Of a DNA stretch of 64,000 nucleotides, positions 16,879 through 25,261 are shown in pieces; positions within the stretch are counted from its first letter, which is position 1, and the number at the start of each line of letters is the position of its first letter. A program made the translations under genes and the position numbers. Below the pieces are notes generated by a model, which was not told where the DNA came from, did no database searches, and saw only the letters and a list, made by a program, of their open reading frames with translations. This stretch comes from Mesorhizobium sp. LMG 17147 (GTDB lineage: Bacteria; Pseudomonadota; Alphaproteobacteria; Rhizobiales; Rhizobiaceae): contig NZ_JANCTC010000014.1 of NCBI RefSeq assembly GCF_024297145.1, positions 51,996-115,995 of the forward strand, given 5' to 3'.

Positions 16879-16907
16879 CGATCCGGCCGGTAGTGCCGGC
16901 CGGATCG
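16879..16907. terminator. Perfect 12-bp palindrome between convergent genes
   Basis: CGATCCGGCCGG (16879-16890) and CCGGCCGGATCG (16896-16907) pair around a 5-base loop. It lies between the ends of convergent genes and probably stops transcription from both sides. Confidence 0.7.
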
Positions 16908-16918
16908 GGCGGGGCTCC

Positions 16919-17524
16919 TCATCTTGGCTTGCGCATCAGCATCATGCCGTAATGCACGGCCAAAATGTCGAGCCCGATCTTGAGCAGTTTCACCACCACG
17001 TCGCGCGGCTCGCCCGCCTGTTCGGCCAGGCTTTTGACCGTTGCGTCGGCACAGCAGACCTTTTGCACGATGCCGGCGATCTCCCAATGGACAAGCGCCC
17101 TGGTGGCCTCCGCATGGTCGCGGCCGGCGGACAGGATGTGTTCTGCGACGCCGCTGCCGGTGCGGCCGCCGTCGACGCGCTCGGCCCAAGCCATCGGCTT
17201 GGCGGTTGCCTCCGACGAGTTGCGGAAATCCTGGCGGTAGCGCATCCCCGCCTCGCGCTGCTGGCGCGACAGCGAGGTGAGGCCGCTCAGCGGGTCGACA
17301 TTGCGCACCCGCACGATGCCGCCGGTCGCGGTGTGGCCGTCATTGGAGACCTCATAGACGCGCGCCGCCTCCTTCGTTCCTTTGGCCAGCCGCTTACGGC
17401 CGAACCTGTCGTCCTTCAGCGCGAAATCATGGCCGATCTCCTTGCGGATGCGCACCTGCTCGGCCTCGCCTTTCGGCAATCGCGGCAGCCTGGCTTTTGT
17501 CTTTTGGGCGGTTTTGTTGCTCAT
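16919..17524 (-). CDS. DUF6456-like protein
   Basis: This 201-residue protein has a basic N-terminus (NKTAQKTKARLPRLPKGEAE). The middle part contains LSRQQREAGMRYRQDFRNS, and the C-terminal helical part contains IVQKVCCADATVKSLAEQAG and ends GLDILAVHYGMMLMRKPR. The order of a RYR-DF motif followed by a VCC...LA-HYG ending fits the DUF6456 pattern known from alphaproteobacterial regulators. The HTH region that often precedes it is not obvious. It lies 61 bases after the GcrA-like gene on the same strand. Confidence 0.55.
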   Translation of the reverse strand: MSNKTAQKTKARLPRLPKGEAEQVRIRKEIGHDFALKDDRFGRKRLAKGTKEAARVYEVSNDGHTATGGIVRVRNVDPLSGLTSLSRQQREAGMRYRQDFRNSSEATAKPMAWAERVDGGRTGSGVAEHILSAGRDHAEATRALVHWEIAGIVQKVCCADATVKSLAEQAGEPRDVVVKLLKIGLDILAVHYGMMLMRKPR

Positions 17525-17585
17525 CGGCTCGGTCCTCCTGTTTTTCTGTCGTCGGGCTCTGTCGAATTTCCGTCATCCACTGGGC

Positions 17586-18221
17586 TCAAATCGTTTCGGC
17601 CGGCAGCGTGCGCAGGAAGCGCGCCGCGTGATAGGCGCAGTAACTTTTCGAAGGCTTTGTGCGCAGCCCGCAGCACAGCATGTCTAAACCGGGGCGACTG
17701 CCGGGGGCATCGTTCTCGGCATCCTCCTGCAGCGTCGTGTCGAGCGGCGCGCGGCAACGGTCGAACAGGCAATCGATGAAGCGCATGGCGGCGGAATGTG
17801 GCTGGCGGCCGCCGGCGGCGATCGGGCGCGGCGCCGGCATTTCGAGCGGCTCGCCATCGGACCCGGTGATCCGAGCCGGACCCGGCTGCCAGGCCGGCGG
17901 CGCCAGCCTGGCCGACAGCCTTGCGGGGCGGCAGCGTGGCTCGGCCTTCGGAGCGGCCTCCGCTTGGCTTGCGGCATTTGATGGCTCAGGCGCCGAATCT
18001 CCGAGCCGGCCGCCCGAGCGTCCGCCACACCGGCCCTTGGATCTGGCAAGGCCGATGGTGCGCAAACGGGCGGTGCGGTGGACGATGCCGATGATGGCCG
18101 CGCGTGAGACCGGGCTACCACGCTGCGCACCGAGCCTGGTGGCGATCTTCGCGGCCGACAGCCCGCTCATCAACCAGTTCTTGATTTGTTCCAATTCAGA
18201 GGCGGAATAGCGGGCGGCCAT
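17586..18221 (-). CDS. GcrA-family regulator
   Basis: GcrA proteins are alphaproteobacterial cell-cycle regulators that act with sigma70 at methylated promoters. The N-terminal HTH fits: YSASELEQIKNWLMSGLSAA, then KIATRLG and AIIGIVHR. The C-terminal Cys/His module is also present: RFIDCLFDRCRAPL, then CCGLRTKPSKSYCAYHAARF. At 211 residues it is longer than the usual master GcrA of about 170, with a Pro/Ala-rich linker. It sits in a cluster of minor regulators, so it is more likely a paralogue than the master cell-cycle gene. Confidence 0.75.
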   Translation of the reverse strand: MAARYSASELEQIKNWLMSGLSAAKIATRLGAQRGSPVSRAAIIGIVHRTARLRTIGLARSKGRCGGRSGGRLGDSAPEPSNAASQAEAAPKAEPRCRPARLSARLAPPAWQPGPARITGSDGEPLEMPAPRPIAAGGRQPHSAAMRFIDCLFDRCRAPLDTTLQEDAENDAPGSRPGLDMLCCGLRTKPSKSYCAYHAARFLRTLPAETI

Positions 18222-18291
18222 GATGTTTTATTCCCTGCAAGGGTGGTTGTGTGTGGCGCCGGCTTCGCCGGCTCTCAGGCTGGAAAGCCGA

Positions 18292-18690
18292 TCAGCCTTC
18301 GCGTGGCCTGCTACGATCGAGCTTCATCTCGGCCGCCTGCCTGGTTGCGCCGGAGACTGCCTTGCCCATCCGCTTGTCGAAGGCGATGACCGTGCCGTCT
18401 TCGGTACGGATCCAGGAAACCGCGGCACCCGCGTTGCCGGTCGACGGGTAATTCGTAGCCGGAGCCGTGAGGGGAACGGCTCCGGCCGTTCCGGCCGCTT
18501 GCGCTGCCGGATCCGAGGCGCGAGCCTCGGGCATAGCCCCGGCCGGGGAGGAGGACAGCCGCGACGAAGGGGAAAGGTTTGGCACATGCATGGCCTTGGC
18601 GATCGGTAGCGCTACCGCCTCCAGGCGACCGCTGCCGGCGCGCTGAAGGGATGATTCGAGGACCGAAAGCTGGTGAAGCGACTTGTGCAT
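18292..18690 (-). CDS. Hypothetical protein divergent from CI-like repressor
   Basis: The 132-residue product begins MHKSLHQLSVLESSLQRAGS. It has an Ala/Pro-rich middle and a compact C-terminal GAAVSWIRTEDGTVIAFDKR segment followed by MGKAVSGATRQAAEMKL. No family is recognised. It is transcribed away from the repressor at 18773, and its promoter region contains the palindrome at 18720-18738, so the repressor probably controls it. A GCCGGCTTCGCCGGC hairpin near 18257-18271 follows it. Confidence 0.6.
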   Translation of the reverse strand: MHKSLHQLSVLESSLQRAGSGRLEAVALPIAKAMHVPNLSPSSRLSSSPAGAMPEARASDPAAQAAGTAGAVPLTAPATNYPSTGNAGAAVSWIRTEDGTVIAFDKRMGKAVSGATRQAAEMKLDRSRPREG

Positions 18691-18719
18691 GACCGTATAA
18701 GAGCATAACTCAAACACTA

Positions 18720-18738
18720 ATGCAAGCGATTCTTGCAT
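18720..18738. promoter_or_regulatory. Operator palindrome between divergent genes
   Basis: ATGCAAG-N5-CTTGCAT is a perfect 7-bp inverted repeat midway between the hypothetical gene (start 18690) and the repressor gene (start 18773). TTGCAT in each arm can serve as a -35 box, with TATGCT on the minus side and TTATGC on the plus side at promoter distance. It is the likely binding site of the adjacent XRE repressor. Confidence 0.7.
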
Positions 18739-18772
18739 AGACGAAATCGAATCTTATGCCTCAGATGGAGCC

Positions 18773-19468
18773 ATGGCGAAAACTGCACTGTCGATCAAGG
18801 TCGGGGCGGCGATCCGCCGGGCGCGCAAACAGCGCGGCCTGGTGATGCGCCACATTGCCGAGCACAACGACACCGACGTCGCTGCCGTCGGCAATTGGGA
18901 AACCGGGCGCAACCTGCCCAAGACCGAGAACCTTTTGAAGACCGCCGCCTTCCTGCGCGTCGACCCGGTGGCGCTCGGCAAGGGCGAGGTCGTCTTCCTC
19001 GAAGATGCCGGGCCGGTTGCCGATGCGGAGATCGTCACCGATCCTGGCCCCCTGCCCGCCGGGCCGATGGATATCCAGCTTCTCGGCACCGCCGTCGGCG
19101 GCGACGATGGCGACTTCACCTTCAACGGCCAGCCGGCCGGCTATGTCCAGCGGCCGCCGGGGATCCGGCATCTGCGGAACGTGTTTGCGCTGCACGTGCT
19201 GAGCGATTCGATGGTGCCGCGCTACGAGCCCGGCGAGATGATCTATTGCGGCGGCCGCGAGGCCGTGCCCGGCGACCATGTGGTGATCGAGACGCTGCCC
19301 GAAGAGAACGAGCAAAACGGCAAGGCCTTCATCAAGAAGCTGGTCAAGCGCACCGCCGCTGAGTTGATCGTCGAGCAGTACAATCCGCCCAAGACGCTGA
19401 CCTTCAACCGCTACGCCATCAAGAACGTCTTCCGCGTCATCCCGCTCAAGGAACTGCTGGGGTATTGA
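18773..19468 (+). CDS. XRE repressor with S24/LexA-like peptidase domain (CI-like)
   Basis: The 231-residue protein combines an N-terminal helix-turn-helix (about residues 8-65: VGAAIRRARKQRGLVMRHIA, NWETGRNLPKTENL) with a C-terminal S24 peptidase domain. The serine is in HVLSDSMVPRYEPGE (Ser146) and the lysine pair in KAFIKKLVKR (about Lys188). Ala-Gly pairs at about 96-97 and 122-123 are candidate self-cleavage sites. This layout is typical of phage CI and HdiR-type repressors that respond to DNA damage. It lies next to a matching palindrome. No phage structural genes follow. Confidence 0.85.
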   Translation: MAKTALSIKVGAAIRRARKQRGLVMRHIAEHNDTDVAAVGNWETGRNLPKTENLLKTAAFLRVDPVALGKGEVVFLEDAGPVADAEIVTDPGPLPAGPMDIQLLGTAVGGDDGDFTFNGQPAGYVQRPPGIRHLRNVFALHVLSDSMVPRYEPGEMIYCGGREAVPGDHVVIETLPEENEQNGKAFIKKLVKRTAAELIVEQYNPPKTLTFNRYAIKNVFRVIPLKELLGY

Positions 19469-19480
19469 GGAGGGAGCTTT

Positions 19481-19540
19481 CCCTTCTCCCCTTGTGGGAG
19501 AAGGTGGATCGGCGCACAGCGCCGAGCCGGATGAGGGGTG
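19481..19540 (+). repeat. RIME-like intergenic palindromic repeat, copy 1
   Basis: The pattern CTTCTCCCCTTGTGGGAGAA, then GGTGGATCGGCG and finally GGATGAGGGGTG matches the abundant rhizobial intergenic mosaic elements. An inverted second copy lies at 19614-19673, about 70 bases away. Confidence 0.8.
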
Positions 19541-19613
19541 CTGGAGGAAACTCGGCGTCAAAAATACGGAACGATTTTTAGAGCTTTACGTCTTCCTAGT
19601 AGCGATCCGTCCA

Positions 19614-19673
19614 ACACCCCTCATCCGACCGAGCTTCGCTCGGACACCTTCTCCCACAACAAGGGGAGAAGGG
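19614..19673 (-). repeat. RIME-like intergenic palindromic repeat, copy 2 (inverted)
   Basis: On the minus strand this reads CCCTTCTCCCCTTG, then GTGGGAGAAGGTG, then GGATGAGGGGTG, a close match to 19481-19540 in opposite orientation. The two copies could fold into one long cruciform or hairpin. Confidence 0.8.
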
Positions 19674-19693
19674 AAGAGCAGTACGCCCTCCCC

Positions 19694-19990
19694 TCAAGCC
19701 CGCATCGACTGCTCCGGCTCTCGACCGTTGAGCAGGCGCGCCTCGGCGCGCACCCGTTGCCGGTCGTCGATGAAGGCGGCCTGGATCGAAACGGCGGCGC
19801 CCGGCAGGCCATCGGCACGGCAGGCCTTGCAGATGAGGCGCCCCGAAAGTGCTGATAGCGGTGTCTCCGGCCTCACCCCATGCCGCTTGAGCTCGGCCGG
19901 CTTCCACCACCTGTTACGGCCGCAATCGATGCACTCGACGGCAATCGAGACGACATCGGCGATCGTCGCTTCCTTGCCCGCCAATGCCAT
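19694..19990 (-). CDS. Small four-cysteine (zinc-ribbon-like) protein
   Basis: The 98-residue product has paired CxxC motifs, VECIDCGRNRWWKPAELKR at about 18-36 and LICKACRADGLPG at about 52-64, which together can bind one zinc ion. The rest is Arg-rich (FIDDRQRVRAEARLLNGRE). I do not recognise a named family. A nucleic-acid or protein-binding role is plausible from the zinc ribbon. It lies alone between RIME-like repeats and a divergent hypothetical gene. Confidence 0.65.
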   Translation of the reverse strand: MALAGKEATIADVVSIAVECIDCGRNRWWKPAELKRHGVRPETPLSALSGRLICKACRADGLPGAAVSIQAAFIDDRQRVRAEARLLNGREPEQSMRA

Positions 19991-20177
19991 AGTCCATCCC
20001 CATTGTTCCTGATTTGTTCACATCATTATCGGTTTTCGGGGCGGAGTCGAGTCGGTTCCGCTTATATCAACGTTAAAGTTTCTCTTGTTCGATTATTTGA
20101 GTTATGCTTATATATCATGGGGGCTGGAATCGGCGCGAGCCACAGAACCGCAGCCGGCCGGCAGCAAGGGAGCGACG

Positions 20178-20540
20178 ATGAACCCAGCCCAGTTCGCCCA
20201 TGCCTGCGGCTATAGCGGCGACAGGCCGGCCATGCTTGCCGCTTTCGCGGCCATCCGCCAGGACGGCATCCGCAAGGCACGCCAGGGTCATCGCCAGCGC
20301 AAGGCGGCGATTGACCAGATGAAGCCGAGCCGCGCTCTGTTCCTGGCGGCGATCCGCCCGGCGCAGACAGCCGAGGAGGCACTCGAGGACGCCGCCCGCT
20401 TCCTGTCGATGTTCCGCAACATGCCGCGCTGGCGGCAGGAAAGGCGCGCCGCCGACCTCGCCCGTGCCAGACAGCAGCGCCTCTTCGCCCGCTTCTTCCG
20501 CCGCTACGGCCACCGCCTCTGGGCGTTCGAGATCACCTGA
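20178..20540 (+). CDS. Hypothetical basic protein
   Basis: The 120-residue product is rich in Arg, Ala and Gln (for example RKARQGHRQRKAAIDQMKPS and RWRQERRAADLARARQQRLF) and appears wholly helical. A GGGAG site precedes the ATG at 20178. No domain is recognised. The high Arg content would suit nucleic-acid binding, but that is only a compositional hint. Confidence 0.55.
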   Translation: MNPAQFAHACGYSGDRPAMLAAFAAIRQDGIRKARQGHRQRKAAIDQMKPSRALFLAAIRPAQTAEEALEDAARFLSMFRNMPRWRQERRAADLARARQQRLFARFFRRYGHRLWAFEIT

Positions 20541-20612
20541 AGGCGCGGGCCTTCCCTTGCAAGTCAAAACGGATATTGCGATCCCCGACGTCGCACCGTA
20601 TGTCTTCGCGCG

Positions 20613-21071
20613 ATGAGCGAGATCGAATTCCGTCGCGCGCAGGCGCCCGACCTGCCGGCGATCGTTGCAATGCTTGCCGACGATGTGCTCGGCGCAGACC
20701 GGGAAGACCCATCCACGCCGCTTGCGCCATCCTATCTCGATGCCTTCAGCGCAATCGATGCCGATCCCAACCAGTTGCTGGCCGTGGCTGTCGAGGCCGG
20801 GCAAGTGGTCGGGACCCTGCAACTCACCTTCCTTCCGGGTATCTCCAGGAAGGGTGCCTGGCGCGGCCAGATCGAAGGCGTTCGCGTCGCCCGGCAATGG
20901 CGCTCGCGCGGCGTCGGCAAACTGATGGTCGAATGGGCGATTGAAACGTGCCGTTCGCGCAATTGCAGCTTCGTCCAACTCACCACGGACAAAGGTCGAC
21001 GGGAGGCGCACGCCTTTTACGAGCGCCTCGGTTTCACCGCCAGTCATCTGGGCTACAAGATGGCGCTGTAG
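20613..21071 (+). CDS. GNAT-family N-acetyltransferase
   Basis: GNAT enzymes move an acetyl group from acetyl-CoA to an amine. The 152 residues fit a single GNAT domain: FRRAQAPDLPAIVAMLADDV at the N-terminus, strand 4 as LLAVAVEAGQVVGTLQLTFL, the acetyl-CoA loop in RVARQWRSRGVGKLMVEWAI (Q/RxxGxG/A type), and C-terminal EAHAFYERLGFTASHLGYK. The substrate is unknown. It is followed by a NADAR gene on the same strand after about 100 bases. Confidence 0.88.
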   Translation: MSEIEFRRAQAPDLPAIVAMLADDVLGADREDPSTPLAPSYLDAFSAIDADPNQLLAVAVEAGQVVGTLQLTFLPGISRKGAWRGQIEGVRVARQWRSRGVGKLMVEWAIETCRSRNCSFVQLTTDKGRREAHAFYERLGFTASHLGYKMAL

Positions 21072-21170
21072 ATCAGCATTTCATCGCATTCAGCGCCGAC
21101 TGCTCATCTTCGCTACCCCACCCTGGATGGAGCATTGACAAGCCGGCCTATCGCCTTGCTCCATTCGCCC

Positions 21171-21719
21171 ATGATTTACGACCGACCGTGGCTTGAAAAA
21201 GCCTTTCGCGCAAAGCCCCGGCAGAAGTTTCTGTTCTTCTGGGGCCATCAGCCGTCCAAGGACGGCCGCATAACCGCGTCGTGCTTCAGCCAGTGGTGGC
21301 ATGCGCCCTTTACCATCGATGGCCTGAGCTATCCGACTGCCGAACACTGGATGATGGCCGAGAAGGCACGCCTGTTTGGTGATGCTCAGACCGCAACGCA
21401 AATCCTCAGGGCGGCGAGCCCCAAGCAGGCAAAGCAGCTTGGCCGGCAGGTAAGCGGCTTCGATGGGGCCAAATGGGACACGAATAAATATCGCATCGTG
21501 ACTGAAGGGAGCTTTCAGAAGTTCCGTCAGAACGCGGCGCTGTGCGAATATCTGTTGTCGACGCATGACCGGGTGCTGGTCGAGGCGAGCCCTGTCGACC
21601 GGGTGTGGGGTATCGGCCTTGCGGCGGATGATGAGAGGGCGGCTAACCCGCTGCTGTGGCGCGGCGAGAACCTGTTGGGATTCGCGCTGATGCAGGCCCG
21701 GGACCGGCTGCGCGGCTGA
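21171..21719 (+). CDS. NADAR (YbiA-like) N-glycosidase
   Basis: NADAR proteins hydrolyse N-glycosidic bonds; YbiA removes reactive riboflavin intermediates, and other members remove ADP-ribose. The product is about 182 residues long. It shows FSQWWHAPFTIDGLSYPTAE followed by HWMMAEKARLFGD (the PT.EH..MA.KA core), a central SFQKFRQNAALCEYLLST helix, and VEASPVDRVWGIGLAADDE with the conserved D..WG pair. A TTG at 21135 would add 12 residues; the ATG at 21171 is preferred, though neither has a strong ribosome binding site. Confidence 0.85.
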   Translation: MIYDRPWLEKAFRAKPRQKFLFFWGHQPSKDGRITASCFSQWWHAPFTIDGLSYPTAEHWMMAEKARLFGDAQTATQILRAASPKQAKQLGRQVSGFDGAKWDTNKYRIVTEGSFQKFRQNAALCEYLLSTHDRVLVEASPVDRVWGIGLAADDERAANPLLWRGENLLGFALMQARDRLRG

Positions 21720-21778
21720 ACATTGGCACCCGCTCGTCATCAGCGGCAGCTTCCGCTGCTTGACAATGCGCGGGCAAT

Positions 21779-21793
21779 GTTCTCTTTATGTTC
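21779..21793 (+). promoter_or_regulatory. LexA (SOS) box in the dinB promoter
   Basis: GTTC-TCTTTAT-GTTC is an exact match to the alphaproteobacterial SOS operator GTTC-N7-GTTC. TTGACA at 21760-21765 with TCTTTA or CTTTAT at 21783-21789 forms a promoter whose -10 region lies inside the box. LexA binding would therefore block transcription until DNA damage. Confidence 0.9.
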
Positions 21794-21847
21794 CTATCAT
21801 AACGCGAGACAACGCGGCGTTCGAGCCGCCGCGAGCGAACGGGCCGG

Positions 21848-23089
21848 ATGGAAGCCAACATCCTCCACGCGGATCTGGATGCCTTCTATGCCTCGGTCGA
21901 ACAATTGCTCGACCCGGCCTTGCGCGGCAAGCCGATTGCCGTCGGCGGCGGGGTAGTGCTTGCCGCATCCTATGAGGCCAAGGCGTTCGGCGTGCGCGGC
22001 GGCATGCCGGGACGGCGGGCGCGGGAACTCTGCCCGCAACTCATTTTCGTCGGCGGCCATTTCAAGGACTATCAGCGGCTGGGCGATGCGGCAATCAAGG
22101 TGCTCGGCGATTTCACGCCGGTGGTCGAGCGGATTTCGATTGACGAGGCCTTTGCCGACGTCGCCGGCTGCACCCATTTGTTCGGCGCGCCCGCCGAGAT
22201 CGCTGGCAAGATCCGCCGCCGCGTGCGGGCCGAGCTCGGCCTGCCGATCTCGGTCGGAGTGGCCCGCACCAAGCATCTGGCCAAGATCGCCTCACAAGTG
22301 GCCAAGCCCGACGGGCTCGTGGTGGTCGATCCGCGCCACGAGCTGGAATTCCTCCATGAGCTGCCAGTCGGGCTGATGTGGGGCGTCGGCCCGGTCACCA
22401 GGGAGCGGCTGGCCGGTATCGGCGTCAACACCATCGGCGAGTTGGCGAAGACCAACAGTGGCGCGCTGGAGCGCCTGCTCGGGCCGGCGGCGGGAGAGAA
22501 ATTGAATGCGCTGGCGTGGAACCGCGATCCGCGCAAGCTTGAGACGCAGCGCCGGGCGCGCTCGGCCGGCGCGCAATCGGCGCTCGGCCGAAAATCGGCC
22601 GACGAGCAGGTCTTCGTCCCCGCTTTGCTGCATCTGGCCGACAGGGTCGCCACCAGGTTGCGTGCGAAATCCCGGCCCGGCCGCACGGTGACGGTTCGTG
22701 TCCGCTTTGCCGATTTGCGCTCGGTGACACGCTCGGTCACGCTCGACCAGCCGATTTCGGCAACCGCCATGCTGGCCGAAATCGCCGTGGCGCTGGTGCG
22801 CAAGGTGCTCATCGACCATCCGCACGAAAAGACCATCTCGCTGCTGGCGATCGCCGTATCGCATCTGGAGCAGCATGCCGGCCTGCAACTGGAACTGCCG
22901 CTCGGGCTCGACGACGACCGCCGCCGCCCCGGCACCCGGAAGGGCGCGGCGCGCTGGATCGCGGATCGCGCCATCGACAAGATCCGCGACCGCTTCGGCT
23001 GGGAGGCGGTCGGCTACGCCTCGGTCGCGCTCGGACTACAGCGGTCGGTTCCCGACGCATTTCGGGAGCTGGCCGAGAAGGAATTGTGA
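21848..23089 (+). CDS. dinB: DNA polymerase IV
   Basis: This is a 413-residue Y-family translesion polymerase. Catalytic acidic residues lie in ILHADLDAFYASVEQ (about 5-19) and RISIDEAFADVAG (about 98-110), and the nucleotide loop is SYEAKAFGVRGGMPGRRA. Helix-hairpin-helix thumb residues (LMWGVGPVTRERLAGIG) and a little-finger domain complete it. The C-terminus lacks a clear QLxLF-type clamp motif; QLELPLGL near residue 350 may play that part. The upstream LexA box indicates SOS induction. Its start is set by homology, with a weak ribosome binding site. Confidence 0.95.
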   Translation: MEANILHADLDAFYASVEQLLDPALRGKPIAVGGGVVLAASYEAKAFGVRGGMPGRRARELCPQLIFVGGHFKDYQRLGDAAIKVLGDFTPVVERISIDEAFADVAGCTHLFGAPAEIAGKIRRRVRAELGLPISVGVARTKHLAKIASQVAKPDGLVVVDPRHELEFLHELPVGLMWGVGPVTRERLAGIGVNTIGELAKTNSGALERLLGPAAGEKLNALAWNRDPRKLETQRRARSAGAQSALGRKSADEQVFVPALLHLADRVATRLRAKSRPGRTVTVRVRFADLRSVTRSVTLDQPISATAMLAEIAVALVRKVLIDHPHEKTISLLAIAVSHLEQHAGLQLELPLGLDDDRRRPGTRKGAARWIADRAIDKIRDRFGWEAVGYASVALGLQRSVPDAFRELAEKEL

Positions 23090-23119
23090 GTTGCGCGGCG
23101 GCGGCGAAAAAAAGAAGAA

Positions 23120-24640
23120 TTATCCGACAGGAGCCAGGGGCGATACGGCCGGCCCGTTCAAAGCCGTGCCGTCGACGGCAAAATGCGAGCCGTGGCAGGG
23201 GCAGTCCCAGCAGCGTTCCAATGAATTCCAATGGACATGGCAACCGACATGAGTACATGCGGCCGAGCGCTTGTGGAGCGTGCCGTCCTCATCGCGAAAA
23301 GCCGCGACTTTGGTAAGCCCTTCGCGCACGATAGCGCCCTCTCCCGGCCGCAGCTTATCGGCGGAATCGATTTCGCCAGGCGCGACATACTCGGCAAAAC
23401 TCCTGATCGCTGTCGCATTCTCCGCCAAATAGTCGCCGATCGCCCGTACCGTCTTGCGGGAGGGTTCGTAAAGTTCCCGCCAAGGGCTTTCCCCCTTCAG
23501 GATCAGGTCGGAAACCAATTGGCCGGCAACAACCCCATGGGTGATGCCCTGACCGGAATCGCCGGTGACCACGAAGACATGCCGGTTGCCGGGATTGCGG
23601 CCGATGAACCCGGCATAGTCGACGGTCTCCATCACCTGCCCGGACCATCGATTGGTTTCCGCGCCGATATCGGGCACCAATTTTTTGATCCAGTCCGCCA
23701 GGGCCGCGAAGCGGTCGTCGGCATCGTCGGCCTGCCCTGTCTTGTGGTCCTCACCACCGACGATCAGAAAGTCGCTTTTGCCTTCACCAGGCTGCAGGCG
23801 AACGTAGTGATAGGGATCCAGCGTGTCCCAATAGAGAGCATCCGGCAAAACGTTGCGCGCGATCTCGAACGACATCGCGTAGGTCCGATACGGCGCTTGC
23901 TTGGTGTGGAGCGCGACCCGATCGTTGATCGGCGAATTGGTGGCGACAACGGCCGATCTGGCAGACACGGTAAAGCCCGAGACCGTGCTTACGCGGACGC
24001 CGCCGTCGGTCTCCGCGACCTTGTCGACGATGGTCTCCGCATAAAGCATGCCGCCGCGCGCGCGAATGCCCGCAGCCAGCCCGCGGAGATATTTGAGCGG
24101 GTGAAATGTCGCCTGATTGGCGTAGCGAAGGACGGGCGTATCCGAAAAGCCTGCAAACGGCACGCCTGCGGTTTTCTCGACGTCGACACCAATCTTCAGA
24201 GCGGCGTCCACTTCGCGCTCGATGACGGATTCCCTTCTGCCTGACGCCGGAAACAGAAAGCCGTCGAGGTGGCGGAAATCACACGCGATACCCTCTGCTT
24301 CCTGGATCGATTGGACACGGTCGATAGCCGCCGACTGGCTTTGGTAGTAAATCCGCGCCAGTTCCTCGCCGCGCAATTTGATCAGTTCCGAAAAATAGTC
24401 GTCGCAGATCGACGACAGATGCGCGGTGGTGCGTGCCGTCATGCCGCTTCCGATCCGGCCGCGATCGAGCACCGCCACCTTTTGCCCGGCGATCGCCAGT
24501 TCGTAGGCGACCGACAGTCCGGCAATGCCAGATCCGACGACCACCACATCGACCTGTTCACTCCGCTCGAGCGGAACCGCCTCAGGCGCGACTTCGGTTG
24601 CCGCCCAAAGCGATACAGTCCTTTCATCGCTGACATTCAT
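23120..24640 (-). CDS. FAD-dependent oxidoreductase fused to a Rieske domain
   Basis: The 506-residue protein has an N-terminal DAO-type FAD fold with the dinucleotide motif VVVVGSGIAGLSVAYELA (about 32-49). A C-terminal Rieske [2Fe-2S] domain contains CTHVGCHVHW and CPCHGSHFAVDG near residues 460-495. FAD-Rieske fusions of this type are known in bacteria but their substrates are mostly unknown. The start at 24640 is chosen because the homologous sequence begins there and a GGAAG site lies upstream. It is convergent with dinB. The enzyme likely passes electrons between FAD and the iron-sulfur cluster. Confidence 0.88.
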   Translation of the reverse strand: MNVSDERTVSLWAATEVAPEAVPLERSEQVDVVVVGSGIAGLSVAYELAIAGQKVAVLDRGRIGSGMTARTTAHLSSICDDYFSELIKLRGEELARIYYQSQSAAIDRVQSIQEAEGIACDFRHLDGFLFPASGRRESVIEREVDAALKIGVDVEKTAGVPFAGFSDTPVLRYANQATFHPLKYLRGLAAGIRARGGMLYAETIVDKVAETDGGVRVSTVSGFTVSARSAVVATNSPINDRVALHTKQAPYRTYAMSFEIARNVLPDALYWDTLDPYHYVRLQPGEGKSDFLIVGGEDHKTGQADDADDRFAALADWIKKLVPDIGAETNRWSGQVMETVDYAGFIGRNPGNRHVFVVTGDSGQGITHGVVAGQLVSDLILKGESPWRELYEPSRKTVRAIGDYLAENATAIRSFAEYVAPGEIDSADKLRPGEGAIVREGLTKVAAFRDEDGTLHKRSAACTHVGCHVHWNSLERCWDCPCHGSHFAVDGTALNGPAVSPLAPVG

Positions 24641-25261
24641 GGCGGAACTTCCAGACGTGATAGCCGGTAAACGGACGCGAGGGTTCAAAGTTCCTCGACG
24701 CCTGCGTAAGCTTGACGTCACCGCCGGTCCGCCCCGACGCGTTGTGAGCCGGCCTGGCTGGGGCGGCGCGATGCACTTTGCGTCAGGAGGTATCGTTTCC
24801 TGCAAATGCGAGATTCGAGGCAGCCCTGGTCGTCAGACCAAAAGCGTTGCGCCGCCCCAAGCGATCAGGGCGGTGCCGGCCGCCCGACCAACCACCGGCC
24901 GGCAGGAAACACCGGTTCGACGAGAACCCACGAAGGTCCGAAAATGACCCAGAAGCGGGCGTTCGGCAGCGATCCGAGCAACAACGATTTGGCAGGACCG
25001 AAAATCGGCATGGAATGTCGCAATCATCATCATGTCCCGTCCAAGTTGTGGACACGTCCTTCTCAAAGGCGCACTCTTGGCATGCGAAACGCGAGCCAGA
25101 GTTTCGTCCAACGCTTCACATGCCTGACTTGCGTCGGTGATTGTCTGAGCCACCCGGATACTTCCGAATGGGCAGACTTCACATTGTGTCGCCTATCCGT
25201 GATCAGGCTACGGCCGAAGGCACGTTGCAGCCCGTTCCGGATCAACTGGGAGGTAAACAAC
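24641..25261. other. 620-base region without a supported gene
   Basis: It separates the divergent FAD-Rieske and sulfite-oxidase-type genes. Open frames on both strands (for example 24833-25153 minus) lack ribosome binding sites and recognisable products. The base composition is somewhat lower in GC than in the flanking genes. Confidence 0.5.

Noticed and set aside
24833..25153. 107-codon minus-strand frame in the FAD-Rieske/sulfite-oxidase gap
   Set aside because: No ribosome binding site and no recognisable domain.
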